DNA from: Reyranella sp.
Lineage (GTDB): Bacteria > Pseudomonadota > Alphaproteobacteria > Reyranellales > Reyranellaceae
Length of the DNA: 64,000 nt
Reading direction: 5' to 3'
Assembly: GCF_004297265.1 (NCBI RefSeq)
Contig: NZ_SCUT01000003.1
Coordinates: 213,879 to 277,878 of the forward strand
The position numbers and the translations under genes were made by a program. This document shows positions 26,036-36,530 of this stretch, one piece after another. The notes under the pieces are model-generated. The model saw nothing but the letters and a program-made list of their open reading frames with translations, was not told where the DNA came from and did no database searches. The first letter of the stretch is position 1. The number at the start of each line of letters is the position of its first letter.

Positions 26036-26782
26036 ATGCCGTTCTACGAAAAAGGCGACGTTCGCATTCACTACGAAGAGGCGGGCGCGGGCCTGCCCCT
26101 GCTGATCATTCCGGGCGGCGGCCTCAACTCGACGATCGCCGGCCTCGACAAAACGCATCCGTTCAGCGCGATGAAGGAATTCAGCGACAGGTTCCGCTGC
26201 GTCTGCGCGGACCTGCGGAACGCCAATGGCGGCCAGTCGACCGGCCCGCTCGACATCGAGCGCACCTGGGACGCTTTCACCGACGACCATGTCGGCCTGA
26301 TGGACCATCTCGGCGCCGACCGCTTCATGGTGCTGGGCTACTGCATCGGCCAGCCGCTGATCTGGAACCTGATCAAGCGGGTCGGCGACCGCGTGATCGC
26401 CGCCGTGCTGACGCAGCCCTCGGGCTTCCGGCCGGAGCTGCCGAACCAGTTCTACGACAACAACATGAAGGGCTGGGGTCCCGACTTCGTCGCCAGGCGG
26501 CCGGAGTACACGATGGACCAGGTGAGCCAGTTCCTCACCAACATGTACACGAAGAAGGCCGACTTCGTGTTCACCGTGCCACGCGAGTTCGTGAAGGCCT
26601 GCAAGACGCCGATCCTGGTCGCCCCCGACGACAGCCCGCCGCATCCCTACAAGGTCGCGATGGAAGTGGCGATGCTGGCGCCGAACTCGCAGGTCACGCT
26701 CTATCCGTGGAAGGACACGCCGGAGCGCGTCCCGCTGGCGGTGCGCCACATCAGGATGTTCCTGGAGGCGCACCGGCCTTGA
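26036..26782 (+). CDS. Alpha/beta hydrolase with a cysteine nucleophile motif
   Basis: Alpha/beta-hydrolase-fold enzyme of 248 residues. Seen: the oxyanion region LLIIPGGGLNST, a core strand and nucleophile elbow VLGYCIGQP with Cys103 where most relatives have Ser, an acid candidate in ILVAPDDSP, and candidate His in VRHIRMFL. Dienelactone hydrolases also use Cys in GYCxGG, so catalysis is possible. It follows the thioesterase on the same strand with AGGGAGAAGAC upstream. Substrate unknown. Confidence 0.85.
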   Translation: MPFYEKGDVRIHYEEAGAGLPLLIIPGGGLNSTIAGLDKTHPFSAMKEFSDRFRCVCADLRNANGGQSTGPLDIERTWDAFTDDHVGLMDHLGADRFMVLGYCIGQPLIWNLIKRVGDRVIAAVLTQPSGFRPELPNQFYDNNMKGWGPDFVARRPEYTMDQVSQFLTNMYTKKADFVFTVPREFVKACKTPILVAPDDSPPHPYKVAMEVAMLAPNSQVTLYPWKDTPERVPLAVRHIRMFLEAHRP

Positions 26783-26794
26783 GGGAGCCGATCG

Positions 26795-27052
26795 TCAGCC
26801 CGGCCGTGTCTCCACGATCAGGCCGACGATGCGCCGCACGATGGGCATGACGGCGAGAAGGACGGGAAACGCAACCAGCCAGGACAGGCCCCAGGCGCTC
26901 ATCCAGATCGCGATGAAGCCGGGCGACAGCCCGGCACTCCGCGCGGTCGAGATGCCCGACACGACGAAGGTCATGATGAGCGACAGGACGAGCGGAAGAA
27001 AGATTGCAGCATAGCGCGCCGGCAGGCGGCGCAATCCGAGATATGAAAACAA
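26795..27052 (-). CDS. DUF2798 small membrane protein
   Basis: Membrane protein of 85 residues with two hydrophobic helices (AIFLPLVLSLIMTFVVSGI and a second one around SWLVAFPVLLAVMPIV) and the LPARYA...SAWGLSWLVAFP pattern of DUF2798. Function unknown. The only start available in frame is TTG at 27052, without a strong ribosome-binding site, so the exact N-terminus is uncertain. It is convergent with the alpha/beta hydrolase gene. Confidence 0.7.
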   Translation of the reverse strand: MFSYLGLRRLPARYAAIFLPLVLSLIMTFVVSGISTARSAGLSPGFIAIWMSAWGLSWLVAFPVLLAVMPIVRRIVGLIVETRPG

Positions 27053-27202
27053 GATGGATGTCTCACGCAGGGTCGCGGCCAGAGCAAACGAGGCTCGCGA
27101 TCATTGACTGCGTTGCTTCACGTGAGACGCTTACGATCTTCCTTCGAAGACGAGCTTTGTTAACCTAATTGCGAGTTGTTCGCAACCAGAAATCCGGCCT
27201 CG

Positions 27203-28420
27203 CTATACGGCGCGCGAGACACCGGGCAGGCGGCGGAACAGACTCGAGGCGAGCCAGCTCAGGCTGAAGCCCAGGGTCATCACGAGGGCGCCTTTGGCCA
27301 GCGGGGCGAGCGGCGTCCCCAGCAGGAGCAATTGGAGCCAGAGCACGATCGGCCAGTGCATGAGATAGATGCCGTAGGCATTGGCGCAGAGGCTGTTGCC
27401 GATCGACCCCGATTGGCCGGAGAAGCGAACGGCAAGCGCCAGAAGGCCAAGCGCCGTAATGGTCGAGAACAGAACCAGCATCACGCCGTCGACCCACGAC
27501 GGGACCGGCAGACCGTCGAGCGCGAAGAAGGCCACTGTCGCGACGATAGCCAGCAGCGGCCACCGGATCCACTGCCGCTCGAACGCCCGCGCCAACCGAT
27601 CCGCGCCGACGAACGCACCCGCGGCAAACGACAGGAAATAGAGGCCGATGCGGCTCGACTGGATGCCGAAGGGACCGGCCGTCAGCCAATGCGACTTGCC
27701 GAAGGCGAGATGGAACGGCAGGTAGGCTGCCGCACTGGCCACGATGAACAGCATCAGCCAGGCGCCGGCCGGCCTGCTGTCCAAGGCATGACCGAAGCGC
27801 CGTGCGAATTGCCAGATGCGATCCTGCGCCAGCAGCAGGGCCAGCGCAGCGTCGAACACGAGCAGCGCGCCGACGAACCAGAGCGGCCCGCTCGGCCAAG
27901 GGCCGAGCGTGACCATGCGCGCCCAGAATGTCGCGAAACTGTCACCGCCGCCACCCAGCAGGTAGGCGGCGTAATATGAAAGCGGAACGATCGTTACGAT
28001 GCCGACGAGCAGCGGCGCGCCCAATCGTAACGCGCGATCGACGAGATACTGTCGCAGCCCCTTGCGTGCCAGCGAGGAGCGCACGAACAAGCCCGACAGC
28101 AAGAACATCAGCGGCATGAAGAAGCCGTTGGTCCAGGTGACAACGGCATTGAAGCCGGACCATTGCGCCATGTCGACGACCGGCGCGCTGCCGTTGGTGT
28201 AGGAACCGGCCGATACGGCCTGAGCCCCCGCCATGTAACCCAGCGCCACGTGCTGCAGCACGACCAGGGCGATCACAAAGACGCGCAGATGATCGAAGGC
28301 GGGAAAATGCGCCGCCGGCTGGGCGATGCGCACCTGCGGGGTCTGGCCGAGGGCTCGATATCTGTTTTGGGAATGGGCGTACGCATCGATGGACGCAACG
28401 GCGACAGACTTCACGAGCAA
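27203..28420 (-). CDS. Acyltransferase 3 family membrane protein
   Basis: Integral membrane O-acyltransferase of about 405 residues (OafA/OpgC-like superfamily) that transfers acyl groups from the cytoplasm to exported glycans or lipids. Seen: the entry motif FDHLRVFVIALVVLQHVALG with the catalytic-type His, then NGFFMPLMFLLSGLF(V)R and many hydrophobic helices. No ATG precedes the first helix; TTG 28420 or GTG 28414 are the candidate starts, so the N-terminus is uncertain. Neighbours are unrelated. Confidence 0.82.
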   Translation of the reverse strand: MLVKSVAVASIDAYAHSQNRYRALGQTPQVRIAQPAAHFPAFDHLRVFVIALVVLQHVALGYMAGAQAVSAGSYTNGSAPVVDMAQWSGFNAVVTWTNGFFMPLMFLLSGLFVRSSLARKGLRQYLVDRALRLGAPLLVGIVTIVPLSYYAAYLLGGGGDSFATFWARMVTLGPWPSGPLWFVGALLVFDAALALLLAQDRIWQFARRFGHALDSRPAGAWLMLFIVASAAAYLPFHLAFGKSHWLTAGPFGIQSSRIGLYFLSFAAGAFVGADRLARAFERQWIRWPLLAIVATVAFFALDGLPVPSWVDGVMLVLFSTITALGLLALAVRFSGQSGSIGNSLCANAYGIYLMHWPIVLWLQLLLLGTPLAPLAKGALVMTLGFSLSWLASSLFRRLPGVSRAV

Positions 28421-28545
28421 TACGCCCCGGTTGGTGTCGGACCGGCCTACAACGGCGGAACCGACGGGGGCGTTGCACGCTCCTTCAAAGAGTCACAATT
28501 GCGCCCGCCCCGACTCACAGAAGATGAATTCGCGGGCCGCCTGCG

Positions 28546-30219
28546 TTAGGCCGTCTTCTGCGCCTTCAGTCCGAGCTTCTCGATCGTCTGCTCGCGCATC
28601 ACGAACTTCTGGATCTTGCCGGTGATGGTCATCGGGAACTCGGGCACGAACTCGATGTAGCGTGGGATCTTGTAGTGGGCGATCTGTCCCTGGCAGAAGG
28701 TGCGGATCTCATCGTCGGTCGCGGTCTGGCCGGCATGCAGCTTGATCCAGGCGCAGACCGCCTCGCCGTAGCGCGGATCAGGCACGCCGATCACCTGCAC
28801 GTCCTGTACCTTCGGATGGCGGTAGAGGAACTCCTCGATCTCCCGCGGATAGACGTTCTCGCCGCCGCGGATGATCATGTCCTTGAGGCGGCCGACGATG
28901 TTGACGTAGCCCTGCTCGTCCATGGTCGCCAGGTCGCCGGTGCGCATCCAGCCAGCCTCGTCGACGGCCTCCTTTGTCTTGGCCTCGTCGTTCCAGTAGC
29001 CCTTCATCACCGAATAGCCGCGCGTGCAGAACTCGCCGGTCTCGCCGCGCGGCACCGCCCTGCCCTCGGTGTCGACGATCTTGATCTCGATGTGCGGCAG
29101 TACCTGGCCGACGGTCGAGACGCGGCGCTCGACCGGATCGTCGGTGGCGCACTGGGTCGACACCGGCGAAGTCTCGGTCATGCCGTAGGCGATGGTGACC
29201 TCGCCCATGTGCATGTGGCTCTGCACCTTCTTCATCACCTCGATGGGACAGGGCGAACCCGCCATGATGCCGGTCCGCAGGCTCCTGAGGTCGAACTTGG
29301 CGAAGTCGGGATGATCGAGCTGGGCGATGAACATGGTGGGCACGCCATAGAGCGCCGTGCAGCGCTCTTCAGCAACGGCCTGCAGGGTCGCCAGCGGATC
29401 GAAGGCTTCGGACGGATAGATCATGGTCGATCCATGCGTCAGGCAACCCAGATTGCCCATCACCATGCCGAAGCAGTGATAGAGCGGCACCGGAATGCAG
29501 AGCCGGTCCTGCGGCGTGAGCTTGAGCCCTTCGCCCACGAAGTAGCCGTTGTTCAGGATATTGTGGTGGCTGAGCGTCGCGCCCTTGGGGAAGCCCGTGG
29601 TGCCCGACGTGAACTGGATGTTGATCGCGTCGTCGAACTGCAGCTTTGGCGCCAGCTCGGCAATGCGCATCTTCTCGGCATTGCCGCCAGCAGTCGCAAC
29701 GTCGTCGAAGTTCAGCATGCCCGGCGTCTTGTCCGCCCCGAGGCGTACGACGTGTTTCAGGTGCGGCAGCTTCTTCGCCTTCACGAGATCGTCGACGATC
29801 TCGAGATAGTTCGAGGTCTTGAGCGCCGGCGCCAGGATCAGCGCTTTGCATTCGACCTTGTTCATCGCGTATTCGAGCTCGGCGCGCCGGTAGGCCGGGT
29901 TGACGTTCACCAGCACGAGGCCGGCCTTCGCAGTTGCGAACTGCGCCAGAGTCCATTCCGAATTGTTGGGCGACCAGATGCCGACCCGGTCGCCGCGCTC
30001 CAACCCGAGCGTCAGGAGGCCGGCGGCGAGATCGTCGACTCGCCGGCCGAGTTCGCCCCAGCTCCAGCGCACGTTCTGGTGGCGGACCACCAGCGCCTCG
30101 CGCTCGCGATGGGTTTCGACAGTGCGGTCGAAGAAGACGCCGATCGTCTCGCCGATCAGCTTCTTGTCCGAGACGCCGTGATCGTAGGAGATTTTGGGAG
30201 CGGCCTGAGCTTTGGTCAT
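28546..30219 (-). CDS. AMP-binding acyl-CoA synthetase (fatty-acid--CoA ligase type)
   Basis: ANL-family ligase of 557 residues activating a carboxylic acid with ATP and CoA. Seen: the AMP-binding P-loop [16 protein letters not shown] near 210, YGMTETSP, the hinge/Asp segment [36 protein letters not shown], and the adenylation Lys in [11 protein letters not shown]. The pattern matches medium/long-chain fatty acyl-CoA synthetases. It is divergent from the PhzF gene, with 36 nt between the starts. Confidence 0.93.
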   Translation of the reverse strand: MTKAQAAPKISYDHGVSDKKLIGETIGVFFDRTVETHREREALVVRHQNVRWSWGELGRRVDDLAAGLLTLGLERGDRVGIWSPNNSEWTLAQFATAKAGLVLVNVNPAYRRAELEYAMNKVECKALILAPALKTSNYLEIVDDLVKAKKLPHLKHVVRLGADKTPGMLNFDDVATAGGNAEKMRIAELAPKLQFDDAINIQFTSGTTGFPKGATLSHHNILNNGYFVGEGLKLTPQDRLCIPVPLYHCFGMVMGNLGCLTHGSTMIYPSEAFDPLATLQAVAEERCTALYGVPTMFIAQLDHPDFAKFDLRSLRTGIMAGSPCPIEVMKKVQSHMHMGEVTIAYGMTETSPVSTQCATDDPVERRVSTVGQVLPHIEIKIVDTEGRAVPRGETGEFCTRGYSVMKGYWNDEAKTKEAVDEAGWMRTGDLATMDEQGYVNIVGRLKDMIIRGGENVYPREIEEFLYRHPKVQDVQVIGVPDPRYGEAVCAWIKLHAGQTATDDEIRTFCQGQIAHYKIPRYIEFVPEFPMTITGKIQKFVMREQTIEKLGLKAQKTA

Positions 30220-30255
30220 GCGGGAAGATTAGCGTGCCATGCGAGATTTGGAATC

Positions 30256-31164
30256 ATGAAACTCCACTTCGTCACCGTCGACGTCTTCACCGACCGCCAG
30301 TTCGGGGGCAACCCGCTGGCCGTCATCACCGATGCACAGGGCCTGTCGAGCGAACGGATGCAGGCCATCGCGGCCGAGTTCAACCTGGCCGAGACGACCT
30401 TCGTGCTGCCGCCGAAGGACCCGGCCCATACTGCGGAAGTCCGCATCTTCACGCCCAAGGCCGAGATGCCTTTCGCCGGCCATCCCAATGTCGGTACGGC
30501 CTTCGTGCTGGCCCGCGCCGGCACCAGCTACGGCCGGCCGGTGAGCGGCGACCGGCTGGTCTTCGAGGAGAAGGCCGGACTGGTGGCCATGGACATCGTG
30601 CGCGAGGGCCGCGCGGTCGTGGCGACCCGCCTCGCCGCCCCGGTGCCGCTCAGCTTCGGCGAGGAGATCGATCCGGCTCTCGTGGCGGCTGCCTGCTCGC
30701 TGACGGCTGACGATCTCAAGCTCGACATCCACCCGCCGCGCGTCGCCTCCTGCGGCGCGCCGTTGCTGTTCGTCGAACTGAAGTCGCGCGAGGCCCTGCG
30801 CCGGGCCGCACCCCGCCCCGAGGTCTTCGCCCGCGAGCTGCCGCGCGACCGCATCGTCGGCATCCATCTCTATCGGCAGGAGCGCGATGGCGAGATCGAC
30901 GTCCACACCCGCATGTTCGCCCCCGAGCACGGCATCCCCGAGGACCCCGCGACAGGTGCCGCCAACGTGGCACTCATTGGCGTGCTGGCGCATCACCGGC
31001 CCGAGTCCGACATCACTTTGGCGAAGACGATCGGCCAGGGTTTCGACATGGGCCGCCCCAGCGTTCTGCAGGCCAGCGCTGAAAAGAAAGGTGGCACGGT
31101 GGTCGCGACCTACATCGGTGGCCGCTGCAAGCCGATGATGAGCGGAGTGATTGAGTTGGAGTAG
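30256..31164 (+). CDS. PhzF-family isomerase
   Basis: Protein of 302 residues with the diaminopimelate-epimerase-like fold of PhzF and related isomerases. Seen: LHFVTVDVFTDRQFGGNPLAV at the start, AEFNLAETTFV with the conserved Glu, RIFTPKAEMPFAGHPNVGTA, and EDPATGAANVAL near the end. The family includes phenazine enzymes, but most chromosomal members have unknown roles, and no phz genes are here. The chosen start is ATG 30256; the very long frame extending upstream is antisense to the acyl-CoA synthetase. Confidence 0.9.
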   Translation: MKLHFVTVDVFTDRQFGGNPLAVITDAQGLSSERMQAIAAEFNLAETTFVLPPKDPAHTAEVRIFTPKAEMPFAGHPNVGTAFVLARAGTSYGRPVSGDRLVFEEKAGLVAMDIVREGRAVVATRLAAPVPLSFGEEIDPALVAAACSLTADDLKLDIHPPRVASCGAPLLFVELKSREALRRAAPRPEVFARELPRDRIVGIHLYRQERDGEIDVHTRMFAPEHGIPEDPATGAANVALIGVLAHHRPESDITLAKTIGQGFDMGRPSVLQASAEKKGGTVVATYIGGRCKPMMSGVIELE

Positions 31165-31175
31165 CAACGCCACCC

Positions 31176-31263
31176 TGTCGTCCTGAGCGCAGCGAAGGAC
31201 CTAGCCGAACGACCAATGAACTCCGTGGCTAGCGTGAGATCCTTCGCTTCGCTCAGGATGACA
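31176..31263. repeat. Dispersed inverted repeat, family A
   Basis: Arms beginning TGTCGTCCTGAGCGCAGCGA (31176-31206) and its near complement (31227-31263) form an imperfect hairpin with extra bases in the right arm. The arms are clearly the same family as 6716-6788. It lies between the convergent PhzF and AsnC genes and could stop transcription from both sides. Confidence 0.83.
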
Positions 31264-31280
31264 AGATAGATGATCGCGAC

Positions 31281-31754
31281 CTAACGCCCCGATACCGCCA
31301 GCGGCAACGCCGCCCCCTGCTTCACCGGGCGCAGCGCAAACGAACTCCTGATCTGCGCGATGCCCTGAATCTTCGTGAAGTCCATCACGAAGCGCTCATA
31401 GGCTTCGAGGTCGGGCACCACGACCCGCAGCAGGTAATCGCTGTCGCCGGTCATCAGGTAGCATTCCATCACCTCGGGCCGTTCCGCCGCGGCACGCTCG
31501 AAATCCTTCAGCGCCTTCTCGGTCTGGGTTGTGAGCGAGACGCTGACGAATACGTTGACCGACAGCCCGACCGACTTGGCGTCGACCTGGGCGGCATAGC
31601 CCTTGATGACGCCCGCCTCCTCCAGCGCCTTGACCCGCCGCCAGCACGGCGAGGAAGACAGCCCGACCTGCTCAGCCAGGTCGGCGTTGCTGAGGCGGCC
31701 ATCGTGCTGCAGCCGTTCAAGAATGCGCCGGTCGATCGCGTCCAGGGAGATCAT
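31281..31754 (-). CDS. Lrp/AsnC-family transcriptional regulator
   Basis: DNA-binding regulator of 157 residues. The N-terminal helix-turn-helix (LSNADLAEQVGLSSSPCWRRVKALEEAGVI, about 21-50) is followed by the RAM effector-binding beta-alpha domain with the GDSDYLLRVVVPD signature. It probably senses an amino acid or related compound. It is divergent from the E1/transketolase-like gene with only 88 nt between the starts, so it most likely controls that operon and itself. The gap has a short TGGGG...CCCCA palindrome at 31774-31791 that could be part of an operator. Confidence 0.92.
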   Translation of the reverse strand: MISLDAIDRRILERLQHDGRLSNADLAEQVGLSSSPCWRRVKALEEAGVIKGYAAQVDAKSVGLSVNVFVSVSLTTQTEKALKDFERAAAERPEVMECYLMTGDSDYLLRVVVPDLEAYERFVMDFTKIQGIAQIRSSFALRPVKQGAALPLAVSGR

Positions 31755-31842
31755 TGCTCAAATCGCCACAATCTGGGGAAATCATGCCCCATACAGCCTG
31801 TTTGGCGACCCGAACGCAAGGACCTACCAGCGGAGCAGGCGT

Positions 31843-34194
31843 ATGCCGGTGTCCATGACCACCCTCGCCCCCATCCAGCGTCTCCGCCTCCTCCGTGAAC
31901 TGGAACGCAAGGTGCTGTGGCTCAGCGCCTGGACGATCCATCACGCCAACCACCTCCGTCCCAACCGCGACGGGCTCAAGGTCGGCGGCCACCAGGCCTC
32001 CTGCGCCTCCCTGGCAACGGTCATGTCGGCGCTCTATTTCTCGGTGCTGCGGCCGGAGGATCGCGTCGCGGTGAAGCCGCACGCCTCGCCGGTGTTCCAC
32101 GCCATCCAGTACCTGTTCGGGCATCAGACCCGCGAGAAGCTCGAACGCTTCCGCGCGCTGGGCGGCGCCCAGTCCTATCCGTCGCGCACCAAGGACGTCG
32201 ACGACGTCGACTTCTCGACCGGCTCGGTCGGCCTCGGCGTCGCCATGACGCTGTTCTCGTCGATCGTGCAGGACTATGTGCGCCTGAAGAACCTGGGCGA
32301 CGGCAAGCGGCCCACGGGCCGCATGGTGGCGCTGGTCGGCGACGCCGAACTCGACGAGGGCAACATCTTCGAGGCGCTGCTCGAAGGCTGGAAGCACGAC
32401 GTCCGGAACCTCTGGTGGGTGATCGACTACAATCGCCAGAGCCTCGACGGCGTGGTGAACGACCGGCTGTTCGGCCGGGTCGCGGAGATGTTCGAGCTGG
32501 TCGGCTGGAGGGTCGTCACCCTGAAATACGGCAAGCTGCTGGAGACGGCGTTTACCCAGCCCGACGGCGCGCATCTGCGCGACTGGATCGACGCCTGCCC
32601 CAACTCGCTCTACTCGGCGCTGGTGTTCAAGGGCGGCGCCGGCTGGCGCGAGGCGCTGACCCGCGACCTCAACCAGTATCCCGGCGTGCGGCGCATCCTC
32701 GAGCAGCATGACGACGCGGCGCTGCACAGGCTGATGACCAACCTGGCCGGCAATGACATGCAGGCCGTGGTCGATGCGTTCGAGGGCGTGAACGACGACA
32801 CGCCGACCTGCTTCATCGCCTACACGATCAAGGGCCAGGGCCTGCCCTTCGCCGGCCACAAGGACAACCATTCCGGCCTGATGACGCTCGACCAGATGGC
32901 GGGCTTCAAGAAGGGCATGGGGATCGAAGACGGCCAGGAGTGGGACAAGTTCGCGGGCCTCACCGCGCAGCCGGCCGAGCTGCAGGCCTTCCTGGATGCC
33001 GCGCCGTTCAACGCCGAGGGCCGCCGCCGCACCGACGCGCCGCTTGTCGCGATCCCCGCGCAGCTCACCAGGCCGAGCGACAGGAAGTCGAGCACGCAGG
33101 AAGGGTTCGGCAAGATCCTGAACGCCATCGCGTCGGAGGATGGTGAACTCGCCCGCCACATCGTCACGACCTCTCCCGATGTGACGGTCTCGACCAATCT
33201 CGGCGCCTGGGTGAACCGGCGCGGCCTGTTCGGCCACACCGAGGCCGAGGACGTGTTCCGCGAGCTGAAGGTCGTGTCGGCGCAACTCTGGCGGCAGACA
33301 CCGAAGGGCCAGCATGTCGAGCTGGGCATCGCCGAGAACAACCTGTTCATCCAGCTCGCCGCGCTCGGCCTCAGCCATCAGCTGTTCGGCGCGCGCCTGC
33401 TGCCGATCGGCACGCTCTACGACCCGTTCATCGCGCGCGGCCTCGATGCGCTGAATTATGCCTGCTACCAGGATTCGCGCTTCATGCTGGTGGCGACGCC
33501 CTCGGGCGTGACACTCGCACCGGAAGGCGGCGCCCACCAGAGCATCCACACGCCGCTGATCGGCATCGGCCAGCCCGGCCTCGTCTCTTATGAGCCCGCT
33601 TACGTCGATGAGCTGGCGGTGCTGATGCGCCACGGCTTCGAATACATGCAGCAGCCCGAGGGCGGCTCGATCTATCTGCGCCTGTCGACGCGCAGCCTGG
33701 CCCAGCCCGAGCGCACGCTGACACCGCAGCAGCAGGCCGACATCGTGTCGGGCGGCTATTGGTACGCCCCGCCCGAGCAGGGCGCGGACGTGGCCATCGT
33801 GGCCATGGGGGCGGTGACGCCCGAAGCGGTCGCTGCACACGAAAGCGTCGCGCGCGACTTCAGCGGTGCCGGCCTGCTCGTACTGACCTCGCCCGACCGA
33901 CTCCATACCGATTGGCTGGCCGCGCAGCGGAACCGCGGCCGCACGGCGGGCTTGGTCGACCGTTCACCGAGCCCGGTCGAGCGGCTGCTCGCCCCCTTGT
34001 CGCGCGATGCGCGCATTGTGACGGTGATGGACGGCCATCCGCTGGCGCTCTCCTGGCTGGGATCGGTGCGCGGCCAGCGGGTCGTGCCGCTCGGCATCGA
34101 GAAGTTCGGCCAGTCGGGCGACATCCCCGATCTCTATCGAACCTATGGGCTCGATTCGGCGGCGATAATCGACGCGGTGGCGCGCGCCGTCTAA
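31843..34194 (+). CDS. Transketolase / homodimeric PDH-E1-like thiamine diphosphate enzyme
   Basis: ThDP enzyme of 783 residues resembling the AceE-type homodimeric pyruvate dehydrogenase E1, but shorter than typical AceE (about 890). Seen: the ThDP/metal motif GDAELDEGN at 166-174 followed by the LWWVIDYNRQSLDG stretch, a catalytic-region HVELGIAENNLF with the conserved Glu for cofactor activation, and GLPFAGHKDNHSG. No E2 or E3 subunit gene is nearby, so the physiological acceptor is unclear. ATG 31843 or 31855 may be the start. It is divergent from the AsnC regulator and followed by mtnA after 9 nt. Confidence 0.86.
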   Translation: MPVSMTTLAPIQRLRLLRELERKVLWLSAWTIHHANHLRPNRDGLKVGGHQASCASLATVMSALYFSVLRPEDRVAVKPHASPVFHAIQYLFGHQTREKLERFRALGGAQSYPSRTKDVDDVDFSTGSVGLGVAMTLFSSIVQDYVRLKNLGDGKRPTGRMVALVGDAELDEGNIFEALLEGWKHDVRNLWWVIDYNRQSLDGVVNDRLFGRVAEMFELVGWRVVTLKYGKLLETAFTQPDGAHLRDWIDACPNSLYSALVFKGGAGWREALTRDLNQYPGVRRILEQHDDAALHRLMTNLAGNDMQAVVDAFEGVNDDTPTCFIAYTIKGQGLPFAGHKDNHSGLMTLDQMAGFKKGMGIEDGQEWDKFAGLTAQPAELQAFLDAAPFNAEGRRRTDAPLVAIPAQLTRPSDRKSSTQEGFGKILNAIASEDGELARHIVTTSPDVTVSTNLGAWVNRRGLFGHTEAEDVFRELKVVSAQLWRQTPKGQHVELGIAENNLFIQLAALGLSHQLFGARLLPIGTLYDPFIARGLDALNYACYQDSRFMLVATPSGVTLAPEGGAHQSIHTPLIGIGQPGLVSYEPAYVDELAVLMRHGFEYMQQPEGGSIYLRLSTRSLAQPERTLTPQQQADIVSGGYWYAPPEQGADVAIVAMGAVTPEAVAAHESVARDFSGAGLLVLTSPDRLHTDWLAAQRNRGRTAGLVDRSPSPVERLLAPLSRDARIVTVMDGHPLALSWLGSVRGQRVVPLGIEKFGQSGDIPDLYRTYGLDSAAIIDAVARAV

Positions 34195-34203
34195 AATGAC
34201 GGG

Positions 34204-35303
<1,100 letters not shown>

Positions 35304-35307
<4 letters not shown>

Positions 35308-36488
35308 AGGTCAGCCAAGCGGCCCAGGCCACTGCCGGGCTTGGCCTCACCCAGATCGTGGGCTGGGGCACGACCTTCCTGATGCCGTCGGTGCTGGGCC
35401 GGCATATCCAGCACGACCTCGGCCTGCCAAGCGAGGTCGTCTATGGCGGCATCACCGTGATGTTCGGCGTAGGTGCGATCTTCTCGCCCCGGGTCGGCCG
35501 CTTGCTCGATCGCACCGGCGCGCGCGCCGTCATGGCCGTGGGGTCCGTCCTCTACGCGCTGTCGCTTGCCGCCCTCACCCTCTCGCAGGGAATGATCACC
35601 TACTTGCTCTGCTGGGCCGCCATGGGCGTCGCTTCGACCCTCGCGCTCAACACGCCGTCGAGCATCGCGCTCGCCCAGATCGCCGGGACCCGGGCGCGGC
35701 AGGCGATCGCCGTGCTGGCCATTATCGGTGGCTTTGCGTCGACCGTCTTCTGGCCGGTTTCCGAGGCGCTCGAACTCCTCTTCGGCTGGCGCGGCGTGGT
35801 GCTGATCTACGCTGCGATCCACCTCACGATCTGCGCACCGGTCCATCTGCTGATGCTGCCGGGTCGGCCCATGGTCGGCACGCATGCACCGGCGGGCGCG
35901 CCGGCACAGGTACCGCCGTCGGCACACACCGAACGAATCTTCCTGCTGCTGTCGATCTCTTTTGCCTGCGGCGCCTTCATCTTCACCGGTTTCATCGTGC
36001 ACGCGATCGGCGTGCTGCGCGGCCTCGGCCACGATCCCGCGACGGCGCTCCTGCTGGCCACGCTGATCGGGCCGGCGCAGGTTGCGGTGCGGGTATTCGA
36101 GCTGGCATTCGGCCACCGCTACACGATTACCAGCTCGACGCTGTTTTCCAGCGCAGTGCTTCCGTTCGGCCTGGGCCTGGCGTTGCTGGCCGGCGGCAAC
36201 TTTGCCGTCGCACTGGTCTGCATAATGGCCTACGGCATCGCCAACGGGATGAAGGCCGTACTGCGCGCGACCTTGCCGCTTGCCCTCTTCGGTCGCGCCC
36301 AGTTCGGCACTTATCTCGGCCGCCTCGCGCTGCCGCAAGGCATCGTCTCGGCCGCCGCCCCGCCGGTCCTGGCGGCGGTGATGGCCAGCTACGGCGCCGA
36401 AGGTGTGCTCGCCGTCACTTTCGTCGTCGCCACGGTGGCCCTGATCGCCACCATCCTGCTGGTGCGCGTGAGCGGCACGGTTCGCTGA
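35304..36488 (+). CDS. Major facilitator superfamily permease
   Basis: Inner-membrane transporter of 394 residues from GTG 35304, overlapping the mtnA stop (GTGA), so it is translationally coupled to it. It has about twelve hydrophobic helices with the first motif GRLLDRTGARAVMAVG after helix two. The substrate is unknown; the operon context suggests a product or substrate of the E1-like/MtnA route. The longer frame from 35244 lies wholly within mtnA and is rejected as the start. Confidence 0.87.
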
Positions 36489-36530
36489 GAGTGCGCTGAC
36501 GCCGGGAACCGGTGCTACAGTCCACGCCTC

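Noticed and set aside
28675..30255. N-terminal extension of the PhzF gene
   Set aside because: It lies antisense to the acyl-CoA synthetase. ATG 30256 starts the PhzF fold.
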